17,599 nucleotides of DNA from an uncultured Actinomycetes bacterium. GTDB lineage: Bacteria > Actinomycetota > Thermoleophilia > Miltoncostaeales > Miltoncostaeaceae. Shown here one piece after another: positions 6,228 through 14,300 of the stretch. Position numbers and translations under genes: made by a program. The stretch covers positions 1 through 17,599 of the forward strand of contig CALMEC010000172.1 of NCBI GenBank assembly GCA_937862675.1, given 5' to 3'. Within the stretch, counting starts at the first letter, position 1, and each line of letters starts with the position of its first letter. Below the pieces are notes generated by a model. That model did not search any database and had not been told where the DNA came from. It saw nothing but the letters and a program-made list of their open reading frames with translations.

Positions 6228-6353
6228 CAGGAAGAGGCGTTTGACGGCACGGGCGGGCAGGGCGGAATCCCTTCGGGGCGGGATGACGGGGCGTGTCCCA
6301 CACCGCGTACGCCGCCGACCGCCCCGTTCCTGCCACCGGTGGTTGCACGTCGG

Positions 6354-7631
6354 CTACCCGCGGAACGCCTGCCGCCCCGGGTAAGTGGCCGCCGGCCCGA
6401 GGCGCTCCTCGATCCGCAGGAGCTGGTTGTACTTGGCGACCCGCTCGCTGCGCGCCGGTGCGCCCGTCTTGATCTGCCCGGCCCCCGTCGCCACGGCAAG
6501 GTCGGCGATCGTGGTGTCCTCCGTCTCACCGGAGCGGTGCGAGATCATCGACGCGTAGCCGGCGGCGGACGCGATCTCGATGGCCTCGAGCGTCTCAGTG
6601 AGCGACCCGATCTGGTTGAGTTTGATCAGGATGGCGTTGCCGACGCCCCGCTCGATGCCCTCGCGAAGACGCGCCGGATTCGTCCCGAACAGGTCGTCGC
6701 CGACCAGCTGCACGCGATCGCCGATGCGGTCGGTGAGTTCCTTCCAGCCGTCCCAGTCATCCTCGGCCATGCCGTCCTCGATCGAGACGATCGGGAAGTC
6801 GGCGATGAGCCGCTCCCAGTAGTCGACCATCTCGGAGGGGCTGAGCACGCTTCCGTCGCCCTCGAGGTGGTACGCACCGTCGCGGTAGAACTCGGTGGAC
6901 GCGGGGTCGAGTGCGAGGGCGATGTCCTCGCCCAGGCGGTAGCCCGACGCCTCGACGGCCGTCGCGATGACGTCGAGCGCCTCGCGGTTGCTCTTCAGGT
7001 TGGGCGCGAACCCGCCCTCGTCGCCCACGCCCGTGCCGAGCTTCTCGGTGCGGAGGACCCCCTTGAGCGCCTGGTAGACCTCGGATCCGGCCTGCAGCGC
7101 CTCGGAGAACGAGCCGGCGCCCACCGGGGCGACCATGAACTCCTGGAGGTCCACGTTGTTGTCGGCGTGCGCCCCGCCGTTCAGGATGTTCATCATCGGC
7201 ACGGGGAGACGGTGGGCCTGCGCACCGCCGATGTAGCGGTAGAGCGGCATCCCGGCATCGGTGGCCGCGGCGCGCGCGATGGCCAGCGAGCAGCCGAGGA
7301 TGGCGTTGGCACCGAACCGCGACTTCGTCGGCGTGCCGTCCATCTCGATCATGAGGCGGTCGAGGGTGGCCTGCTCGGACGCCTCCCGGCCGACGAGGGC
7401 GTGGGCCAGCTCATGCTGGACGTTGGCGACGGCCTTGAGGACGCCCTTGCCCCCGTAGGTCGTCTTGTCACCGTCGCGCATCTCCAGCGCCTCGTGCGCA
7501 CCCGTGCTGGCGCCGGACGGGACGGCGGCGGTCCCGATCACGCCCGAGTCGAGCTCGACATCGACCTCGACGGTCGGCTGACCCCGCGAGTCGAGGATCT
7601 GACGGGCGTGGACACGAGCGATCTTCGACAA
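6354..7631 (-). CDS. eno: Enolase (phosphopyruvate hydratase)
   Basis: Converts 2-phosphoglycerate to phosphoenolpyruvate in glycolysis. The 425-residue product is full length. Visible active-site elements are the loop SGAST (39-43), E205 in VGDEGGFAPN, metal ligands D242, E285 (SIEDGMAEDDW) and D312 (VGDDLF), K337 (ILIKLNQIGS), H365-R366-S367 (SHRSGETED) and K388 (QIKTGAPARSER). The start is TTG at 7631, with GGAGG six bases upstream, giving the usual MSKIARVHARQILDSRG. It heads the run eno-ftsB-DUF501, a common actinobacterial order. Confidence 0.98.
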   Translation of the reverse strand: MSKIARVHARQILDSRGQPTVEVDVELDSGVIGTAAVPSGASTGAHEALEMRDGDKTTYGGKGVLKAVANVQHELAHALVGREASEQATLDRLMIEMDGTPTKSRFGANAILGCSLAIARAAATDAGMPLYRYIGGAQAHRLPVPMMNILNGGAHADNNVDLQEFMVAPVGAGSFSEALQAGSEVYQALKGVLRTEKLGTGVGDEGGFAPNLKSNREALDVIATAVEASGYRLGEDIALALDPASTEFYRDGAYHLEGDGSVLSPSEMVDYWERLIADFPIVSIEDGMAEDDWDGWKELTDRIGDRVQLVGDDLFGTNPARLREGIERGVGNAILIKLNQIGSLTETLEAIEIASAAGYASMISHRSGETEDTTIADLAVATGAGQIKTGAPARSERVAKYNQLLRIEERLGPAATYPGRQAFRG

Positions 7632-7669
7632 CGAGGGCCTCCAGAGGACGGTTCACCAGACGGTGACCG

Positions 7670-7675
7670 AGTCTA
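7670..7675 (-). promoter_or_regulatory. Candidate -10 box for eno
   Basis: TAGACT on the minus strand fits the TANNNT actinobacterial -10 pattern. It would start RNA about 30 bases before the eno TTG. A short imperfect hairpin (GGTCACC / GGTGAACC, about 7651-7669) would lie in the leader. No clear -35 is seen. Confidence 0.3.
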
Positions 7676-7699
7676 CCCTCCCCATCCGCGCGCGACCGG

Positions 7700-7731
7700 C
7701 GCGGCGACGGGAGGATGACCCCGTCGCCGCG
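7700..7731 (-). terminator. 12-bp perfect stem-loop between the secreted-protein gene and eno
   Basis: CGCGGCGACGGG (7700-7711) pairs perfectly with CCCGTCGCCGCG (7720-7731) across an 8-base loop, about 20 bases after the upstream gene's stop. No U tract follows. It is likely a terminator of the upstream unit, so eno would need its own promoter. Confidence 0.6.
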
Positions 7732-7751
7732 GATCGAACGTCACGTCCGGC

Positions 7752-8729
7752 TCACATCCGGATCTGGACGATCGCGGCGCGCGTGCGCGTCACGTCGGAG
7801 CCCTCGCGGTCCGTCGCCTCGACCTTCACCGTGTACCGGCCGGCGGCCAGGCCCGCCAGATTGACGGGAATACGCGCCGTACCCGCCGCGACGGTCCGGG
7901 TGGCCTGACGCACGAGGACGCTCGCCTGGCACGAACGGCCGGACAGCTGGATCTCGCGCGGTGCGCAGACGGTCCCGACCCGGCGACCGGGGCGCAGCGC
8001 CGAGACGGTGACCCGGAGCGAGGAGCTGCGCGAGAGGGCGGCGCTGACGACCACCGGGCGACGGGCCGCCATCCGGGTGACGCGGGCCGGTCGCACGAGG
8101 GCGCCCAGGCTGAAGTCGGGGCGGCACGGCGTGACCTGTCGCGTGCGGTCGCCCAGGCAGCGGTCCTGTGTCTCGTCGCCGAAGCCGTCGCCGTCGGCAT
8201 CCGCCTCGACCGTCGCCCGGATGAGCGGGACGACCGTGGACTGGCCGGCGAGGGTGAGCTTCGCGGGGACGAGCTGTCCGTTCGCGATGCCCGGGCCGAA
8301 CACCGTGGTGGGCGATCCCACCGGGCCGAACAGGAGCGCGCTGCTGGTGTTGGTGATCCCGAGCACGTCGCCCTTCATCACGGCCAGCCGCGTCGTAAAT
8401 GTGGCCGTCCCGCTGACCGAGGACTCGGTTCCGGATGCGCCGACCGCGCGGAGGGTCCCGTTCTCCGGGCGGAGCACGCGCAACGTGACCGGCCCTCCGG
8501 AGCTGCCGCTCTGGAGCTGCCAGGAGGTGACGACGCCGTCGCCGGGCACGGCGTACGCGGGGTCCGCCTCGGTGCCGGCGATATACGTGCACTCCAGGCC
8601 GCCCGAGCAGAGATTCGTGGTGGACGGCGCGGGGAGCACCGGCCCGACGGTGTCCGCGCCGATCGCCGCCGACGCGAAGACCCCGAGCCCGAGCGCCGCG
8701 AGGAGCAGGGGGATACGGGAGGTCGTCAT
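7752..8729 (-). CDS. Secreted protein with TSP3-like acidic calcium repeat
   Basis: This exported protein has about 325 residues from the ATG at 8729 (the in-frame GTG at 8747 adds six). The signal peptide is MTTSRIPLLLAALGLGVFASAAIGA, with cleavage near the AIGA end. Two beta-rich domains flank an acidic motif DADGDGFGDETQDRC of the thrombospondin type-3/calcium-binding kind. The C-terminal domain ends in an Ig-like LAGLAAGRYTVKVEATD strand pair. Two Cys pairs (CSGGLEC; CLGD...C) could form disulfides. I know similar DADGDGFGDETQD proteins from Solirubrobacterales, where they are abundant and uncharacterised. No strong ribosome site is seen. Sixty bases separate it from mazG, so co-transcription is possible. 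Confidence 0.85.
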   Translation of the reverse strand: MTTSRIPLLLAALGLGVFASAAIGADTVGPVLPAPSTTNLCSGGLECTYIAGTEADPAYAVPGDGVVTSWQLQSGSSGGPVTLRVLRPENGTLRAVGASGTESSVSGTATFTTRLAVMKGDVLGITNTSSALLFGPVGSPTTVFGPGIANGQLVPAKLTLAGQSTVVPLIRATVEADADGDGFGDETQDRCLGDRTRQVTPCRPDFSLGALVRPARVTRMAARRPVVVSAALSRSSSLRVTVSALRPGRRVGTVCAPREIQLSGRSCQASVLVRQATRTVAAGTARIPVNLAGLAAGRYTVKVEATDREGSDVTRTRAAIVQIRM

Positions 8730-8789
8730 GCGCGGATCATGCCCCACCGCACCCCGGATGGGAAGAGTGGCCCGAGAGGATGGAGGTGT

Positions 8790-9809
8790 TCACGGGCCGC
8801 CGGCCTTCGCACGGGAGTAGTAGGCCAGCTGCTCCGCCGGGCCGAGCGATTCGAATGCGTGACCGTCGGCGCGGGCGAGGGCGGCGGCACGCGTCACCCG
8901 GTCCCGGAAGGTGGCGGCCGACCGTCGCACGGCCAGTTCCGGATCCACCGAGAGCGCCCGGGCGACCGACACGGCGGCGAAGATGACGTCGCCCAGCTCG
9001 TCCGCCGAGCGGTCGGCATCGAGCTCGGCCACCTCCTCTCGGAGCTTGGCCAGTGCCGCGTCCGCATCGGGATACTCGAACCCGACGGCGGCCGCCCTCT
9101 TCTGCATCTTCGCGCCGAACGCGAGGGCGGGGAGCCCGACCGGGACCTCGTGGAAGATCTCCCCGCCGCGCGCGTCGCGCTTCTGACGCTCCCACAGGCC
9201 CACGACATCGCCGGCCTCACGCGCGACGACGTCTCCGTAGACGTGAGGATGGCGCGAGATCAGCTTGTCGGCCTGGATGTCCGCGATCGCCCCGAGGTCG
9301 GCCACGCCGGCCTCCTCGAGGAATCGCGCGAGGAACACGGACTGGAAGAGGAGATCACCGATCTCGTCCACTTGACGTGCGCGGTCGTCGCCGTGAAATG
9401 CCTCCGCGACCTCGAACGCCTCCTCCACCGTGTGCGGGACGATCGTCTCGGGGACCTGTTCCCGGTCCCATGGGCACCGGAGACGAAGTTCCCGTCCGAC
9501 GCCGGCGAGGCGTCCCACGCCCGCACCGACGGCCCGCTCGCGCAGGAGCTCACGCGCCGGCACCGTGTCGGCGCCGGGAAACGCGGAGGCGATGCGCCAG
9601 GCCTGCGGGTCCGGAGCGACGACCACGGCGTCGTCGGGACACGTCGCCGCGTCGTACGGCCGGATCGCCACCGGGAGGAACGCCTCCAGGGCCTCGTCCA
9701 GCGGGGGTGCGTAGACGGTCCCCACGGGCAGGTCCATGATCCGCCGGAACGCGAGGAGGGGCAGGTCCGCGACACGCCCCGCGCCGAGACTGATGATCAG
9801 CGCGGGCAT
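8790..9809 (-). CDS. mazG: MazG-family nucleoside triphosphate pyrophosphohydrolase
   Basis: MazG hydrolyses NTPs/dNTPs to NMP and PPi, cleansing aberrant nucleotides and moderating stress signals. The 339-residue product has two tandem MazG domains. The first holds CPWDREQ (112-118), EEAFE (129-133), DEIGD (148-152) and KLISRHPHVYGD (182-193); the second has LREEVAELD (256-264) and DELGD (270-274), the metal-binding residues. Residues 1-95 are short and begin SLGAGRVADLP, like the start of the tetrapyrrole-methylase-like domain fused to MazG in YabN proteins, but at less than half its length. The start ATG at 9809 has GGGAGGG seven bases upstream. It lies between repeat B and the secreted-protein gene. 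Confidence 0.95.
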   Translation of the reverse strand: MPALIISLGAGRVADLPLLAFRRIMDLPVGTVYAPPLDEALEAFLPVAIRPYDAATCPDDAVVVAPDPQAWRIASAFPGADTVPARELLRERAVGAGVGRLAGVGRELRLRCPWDREQVPETIVPHTVEEAFEVAEAFHGDDRARQVDEIGDLLFQSVFLARFLEEAGVADLGAIADIQADKLISRHPHVYGDVVAREAGDVVGLWERQKRDARGGEIFHEVPVGLPALAFGAKMQKRAAAVGFEYPDADAALAKLREEVAELDADRSADELGDVIFAAVSVARALSVDPELAVRRSAATFRDRVTRAAALARADGHAFESLGPAEQLAYYSRAKAGGP

Positions 9810-9854
9810 CGGGCGGCCCTCCCCGGCCGGTCCGAGGTCACGGGCGCACACCGA

Positions 9855-10064
9855 ATGGTCGATTCCACGGAAGCGTGGATGTGGGGCGCGTCACCGGGGG
9901 ATGCGGGACGCGGCCGGGCGCCGGAGGGCATGCCGGCCCGCCCGGTGGCTGGTCAGGGGCGAGTGGGGGGATCGGTGGCCGGCCTGGGGCGGGCGGGGGG
10001 ATGAGGGGCGTATCCGCGTCGCCGGAGACACGCACCACGCCGCGAATCCGGTGGAATGACGCAT
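9855..10064. repeat. Intergenic repeat element, copy B
   Basis: This 210-base element fills most of the gap between mazG and the foldase gene. It starts ATGGTCGATTCCACGG and ends GTGGAATGACGCAT. The two ends read almost identically when one is reversed (ATGGTCGATTCCAC against ATGCGTCATTCCAC), and the similarity continues loosely inward for about 50 bases. It directly abuts CTAG at 10065, which holds the minus-strand stop of the foldase gene. It is aligned with copy A; it has an extra G-rich block of about 30 bases near 9975-10004. Confidence 0.75.
9986..10008 (+). other. G-quadruplex-prone motif in repeat B
   Basis: Four G-runs of three or more are separated by loops of 1, 1 and 4 bases (GGGG-C-GGG-C-GGGGGG-ATGA-GGGG). 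The G-rich strand is the plus strand, which is the template for the surrounding minus-strand transcripts. Copy A has a shorter version near 3410-3415. Confidence 0.45.
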
Positions 10065-11117
10065 CTAGGGGGCGGTCGTCGTCGCGCCCGCCGTCGTGGC
10101 CGTCTCCGCTGCGTCGTCGTCCGGCCGGATCTTCGGGTTCACGTAGCGGACCGAGTCCTGGACCTTCTTGACGACCGTGTCGCGCCACTTCTCGGTGGCC
10201 GTGGTCCGCGCGACCTGGAGCTGCTCGGACATGATCGAGCTCCTGACCGAGTCGAACGACTTGGTTGTGGCGGGCGTCTGGCGGACCGTCAGGATGCTCC
10301 AGCCGAACTGCGTCTGCACAGGCTGCGAGATCTGCCCGGGCTTGAGCTTCTTGACCACGTCCAGCATCTCGGGGAACAGACCGCTGCCGGCCACGGATCC
10401 CAGGTCACCCCCCGTCGTCTTGGCCGCGGGGTCGAGCGAGTGCTCCTTCGCCATCTGGGCGAAGTTCTCGGCCGTGAGCTGCGGGCGTAGCTCGTCGGCG
10501 ACCTTCTTGGTCCCAAGGAGGATGTGCGACACGCGCTTCTCGGCCGGGGTCCGGTAGGTGGCGATGTTCGCCGTGTAGTACGCCTGCGCCTGACTCTCGG
10601 TGAAGGTGACGTTCCTCGTGACCCGGGACGTGAGCTTCTGCTCGCGGAGCGACGCGCGGAACGCGTCCTGGAGGTCGTTCAGCGTCATGCCCTGTGCCGC
10701 GAGCGCGCTGTTGAACTCCGACCGGCTGCCCCCGAACTGCTGCGTGATGATGCCGGCGATCTGGGTGTTGATCTCGGCCTTCGTCACCGCGCACGGCGCA
10801 CCGCACCGCTTGGCGAGGATGGCGAAGACCTGCTCGTCGCGCAGCTGCTGAGCGGCCTCGCGACGGAGGTCCCAGAACGCGTCGGAGTCCTTGGCGGGAA
10901 GCTCCGTCGTGGTCCCGGACTGCGCCGTCTGGGCGACCTGGGCCTTCGCGAGGGAGTCGGCGCGCCGCTCGACCTGGGCGTTGGTGATGGTGACGCCGCC
11001 GATCGTCAGGGCTGCTGCGTCAGCCGTGCCGAGGGACGCATCCCCTCCACCGCACGCGGCGATCGACACGGTCAGGATTCCGGCGCCGATCACGGCGCAA
11101 AACGTTCTCAATCTCAC
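10065..11117 (-). CDS. PpiC-type peptidyl-prolyl isomerase lipoprotein (SurA/PrsA-like)
   Basis: This is a membrane-anchored extracytoplasmic foldase. From the GTG at 11117 the product has 350 residues. The lipoprotein signal is RLRTFCAVIGAGILTVSIAAC, with lipobox Cys at 22 followed by GGGDAS. An N-terminal SurA-like helical domain (about 30-185) leads to a parvulin/PpiC domain (about 193-280; EKRVSHILLGTKKVADEL, TGGDLGSVAGSGLFPEM, VQTQFGWSILTV). The Thr/Ala-rich tail ends in TTTAP. A Cys pair RCGAPC (105/109) in the N domain is unusual. Starts at 11135 (GTG) and 11153 (ATG) are also possible; 11117 gives the best signal peptide. The gene ends at repeat B. Confidence 0.88.
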   Translation of the reverse strand: MRLRTFCAVIGAGILTVSIAACGGGDASLGTADAAALTIGGVTITNAQVERRADSLAKAQVAQTAQSGTTTELPAKDSDAFWDLRREAAQQLRDEQVFAILAKRCGAPCAVTKAEINTQIAGIITQQFGGSRSEFNSALAAQGMTLNDLQDAFRASLREQKLTSRVTRNVTFTESQAQAYYTANIATYRTPAEKRVSHILLGTKKVADELRPQLTAENFAQMAKEHSLDPAAKTTGGDLGSVAGSGLFPEMLDVVKKLKPGQISQPVQTQFGWSILTVRQTPATTKSFDSVRSSIMSEQLQVARTTATEKWRDTVVKKVQDSVRYVNPKIRPDDDAAETATTAGATTTAP

Positions 11118-11125
11118 GGCGGGCG

Positions 11126-11131
11126 ATCGTA
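11126..11131 (-). promoter_or_regulatory. -10-like hexamer close to the foldase start
   Basis: TACGAT on the minus strand lies eight bases before the GTG at 11117, and no ribosome site is visible there. If used, RNA would begin at or within a few bases of the GTG, meaning leaderless translation. No -35 box is clear. Confidence 0.3.
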
Positions 11132-11244
11132 TCACGGGTGTCCCGACGGGCATTCGGCCGTCGGCCCCGGAGAACCGGATACCGGGGTCCCGGTCCGGAT
11201 GCGCCCGACGGCCTCCCCATCGGTGGAGGATCGACCGGCGCGGG

Positions 11245-11398
11245 CACCGGCGGTGGCCCCGCGCAGTCGCGGATGCGGTCCCGCCGGCGGCGGATATGGG
11301 GGCGCCGGCGGCGCGGAGAGGCCTGCCGTCCCCCTGCCCGGTGGTGCGTCCACATCCCGGTGGCGTGCACCCCGACTCGAGACCGTGGAATGAGCCGC
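11245..11398. repeat. Diverged repeat element, copy C (inverted)
   Basis: Read on the minus strand from 11398, directly after the mfd TAG, this runs GGCGGCTCATTCCACGG, then CACCGGGATGTGG and, further in, CATATCCGCCGCCGGCGG. These match the order ATTCCACGG, CACCGGGGATGCG, GTATCCGCACCGGCGG in copy A. Identity is much lower than A against B, and the far end near 11245 has no clear GTGGAA partner. The remainder of the gap, 11154-11244, shows no gene. Confidence 0.4.
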
Positions 11399-14300
11399 CT
11401 AGCCGGCCGCGCCCGCCTCGATCAGCGCATCCAGGGCGTTCTCCGCCGCCTGCAGCCGCTCACCAGGATCGCTGGCCGCCGGGACCGAGACGGTCCGTTC
11501 CGCCGACGAGTACACGGCCCGGGGCACGGCCTCACGGAGGGCGCGCATCGCCGTGCTCGTGAGACTGACCGGCGCGACGACGACCTTGCCCGCACGGACG
11601 GCGAGGTGGTTGCCGCCCACGCGCACCGTCTTCCGCTTGAGCCGCTGCACCTGGACGAGCGCCCGGACCGACGGGGGCGGGTCGCCGAAGCGGTCGCGGA
11701 TCTCGTCGGACAGACGGGCGAGGCCCTCCTCGTCGGCCGTGGCGATGCGACGGTGCAGATCGATCTTGGCCGCCTCGAAGCCGACGTAGTCGCTCGGGAT
11801 GTGCGCCGAGACGGGGATCTCGATCCGGACCTCGGGCTCGACGACGGTGTCCCCGCGCCGCGCCGCGATGGCGTCCTGGAGCATCTGCATGTAGAGCTCG
11901 AAGCCGATGGCGGCCACGTGCCCGCTCTGCTCGTCGCCCAGGAGGTTGCCGGCGCCCCGGATCTCCAGGTCGCGCATGGCGATCCGCAGGCCGCTCCCCA
12001 GCTCGGTGTAGTCGGACACGGCACGCAGGCGCGCCGCGGCGTCACGCGTGAGGTCCTGATCGCTGGGGTACAGCATGTAGGCGTGGGCCGCGACCTCCGA
12101 CCGGCCCACGCGTCCGCGCAGCTGGTAGAGCTGGGAGAGGCCGAGCAGGTCGGCACGTTCGACGACCAGCGTGTTCGCGTTGGGGATGTCGAGTCCGGCC
12201 TCGATGATCGTCGTGGACACCAGGATGTCGGCGTCACCGCGCATGAACGTCATCATGACGCTCTCGATCTCGCTCTCCCCCATCTGGCCGTGTGCCACCA
12301 CGACCCGCTGGTCCGGCACGATGGCGCGCACCGCCTCCGCGGCGTCCTGGATAGTCTCGACACGGTTGTGGAGCCAGAAGCTCTGACCGCCGCGCTCCTT
12401 CTCGTGGACGAGGGCCTCACGCACGAGTTCCCCGTCGAACTCGCCCACATGCGTGGCGATGGCGCGACGTCCGGACGGCGGGGTCTCGATGACGCTGATG
12501 TCACGCATGCCCGACAGGGACATCTGCAGGGTCCGCGGGATGGGCGTCGCGGACAGTGACAGGACGTCGACCTCGAGGCGCAGTTTGCGCAGCGCCTCCT
12601 TCTGCGCGACACCGAACCGCTGCTCCTCGTCGAGGATGACGAGACCGAGGTTGGTCGGCTGGACGTCCATGCCCAGTACGCGGTGGGTGCCCACCAGGAT
12701 GTCGAGCGTGCCGGCGCGGAAGCGCGCGAGCACGTCCTTCGTCTCGGCGGTGGAGCGCAGGCGGCTGACCATGTCGATCTCGACCGGGGTCCCGGCGAAC
12801 CGCTCCCGGAACGTGCCCAGATGCTGCTGCGCGAGGAGGGTGGTCGGGACGAGGACCAGCACCTGCCGGCCGTCGAGCGTCGCGCGGTGGGCGGCCCGCA
12901 TGGCGACCTCGGTCTTGCCGAAGCCCACGTCGCCGCAGATGAGCCGGTCCATGGGCTGGTCGCGCTCCATGTCGGCCAGGACCTCGTCGATCGCCCGTTC
13001 CTGGTCCGGCGTCTCGCGGTGGCGGAACTCGCGGGCGAACGCCGCGGTCTCCTCCTCGAACTCCGGGTATGCGTGCCCCTTCGCCCGACCCCGGCTCTCG
13101 TAGAGGGCGAAGAGCTCACCGGCCATCTCGTGCACCGCCGCACGCACGCGCGCCTTGAGACGCTCCCACGCCTTCCCGCCCAGCTTGGACAGCGGGGGCG
13201 GCGAGCCGTCGGAGCCGATGTAGCGGGTGACCTTGTCGAGCTGGTCCTGCGGGACCCACACCCGGTCCTCCCCGGCGAAGGCCAGGGCGAGGTAGTCGCG
13301 GGTGACGTTCGCGACCGTCTGCGTCTCGAATCCCACGAGGCGGCCGATGCCGTGGTCCTCGTGCACGACGTAGTCACCCACCCGCAGCTCGAGGAACGAG
13401 CGCAGGCGCCTGCCCACCGGCGCGCGGTCGCTGGCGCGCCTCCGGCGCAGGATCTCGCCCTCCGGGATGACGGCGACACCGAGGTCGGCGGAGATGAAGC
13501 CGCGGTGGACGGGCATGACCGTGACCGCGACGGCTCCCTCGCGTGGGATGTCGGTCGCCAGATCGACGACAGGCGGGTTGATCCGGGTGAACTGCGAGGC
13601 GGCGCGCTCCATGTCGCCGCGGCGCGTGAAGGCGACGAGAACCCGGAGCGAACCGCCGGACAGGCGGACGAGCTCGGCCTGCGCCTCCGTGATGCCCCGG
13701 GTCGCGAAGCGCGCCTCCCGAGCGTCGACGACGCCACCGGTCGCGCCGGTCGGGGGCTCGATCGTGACGGCCGAGGCGACGGCGATCGCCTCTCTCAGGG
13801 CGTCCGGCTGGCCGAGCGCACCGGCCTGTGCCTCCTCCTCCGCGACCTCGAGCGCCTCGGCGATGGCGGCATCGAACGCGCGCGGGGCGAGGGAGATGAC
13901 GGGGGTGGCGCGGACGAGGTCGAAGGTGTCGACCAGATCGTCCACCGGCTCCGACGCCGGCTGGATGCGGACCTCGGTGACCGACCGGATGGTGACCTGC
14001 GTGAACGGCGAGAAGACCCGGATCCCGTCGACCTCGTCGTCGAACATGTCGATGCGCACCGGCTGGTCGGCCGTGGTCGGGAAGACGTCCACGATCCCGC
14101 CGCGCAGCGCGACCTCACCGCGCTCCTCCACCTGGTGCACGCGCTCGTAGCCGCGCTCGACGAGCAGATCGACCAGCTCGCCGTCCACCCAGCCGCCGAC
14201 CCGGAGCGTGAGCGGCGGTGCCGGCCGGCGCGGCACGCGCTCGAGCAGGGACCCGACGGAGGCCACCACCACGCCCGTGTCGTCGATCAGGCGGTCACGT

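Noticed and set aside
5901..7718. A 605-codon plus-strand open frame antisense to eno and ftsB
   Set aside because: Product has no recognisable domain and is biased in composition; it is a shadow of the GC-rich codons of eno, whose active site is complete on the minus strand.
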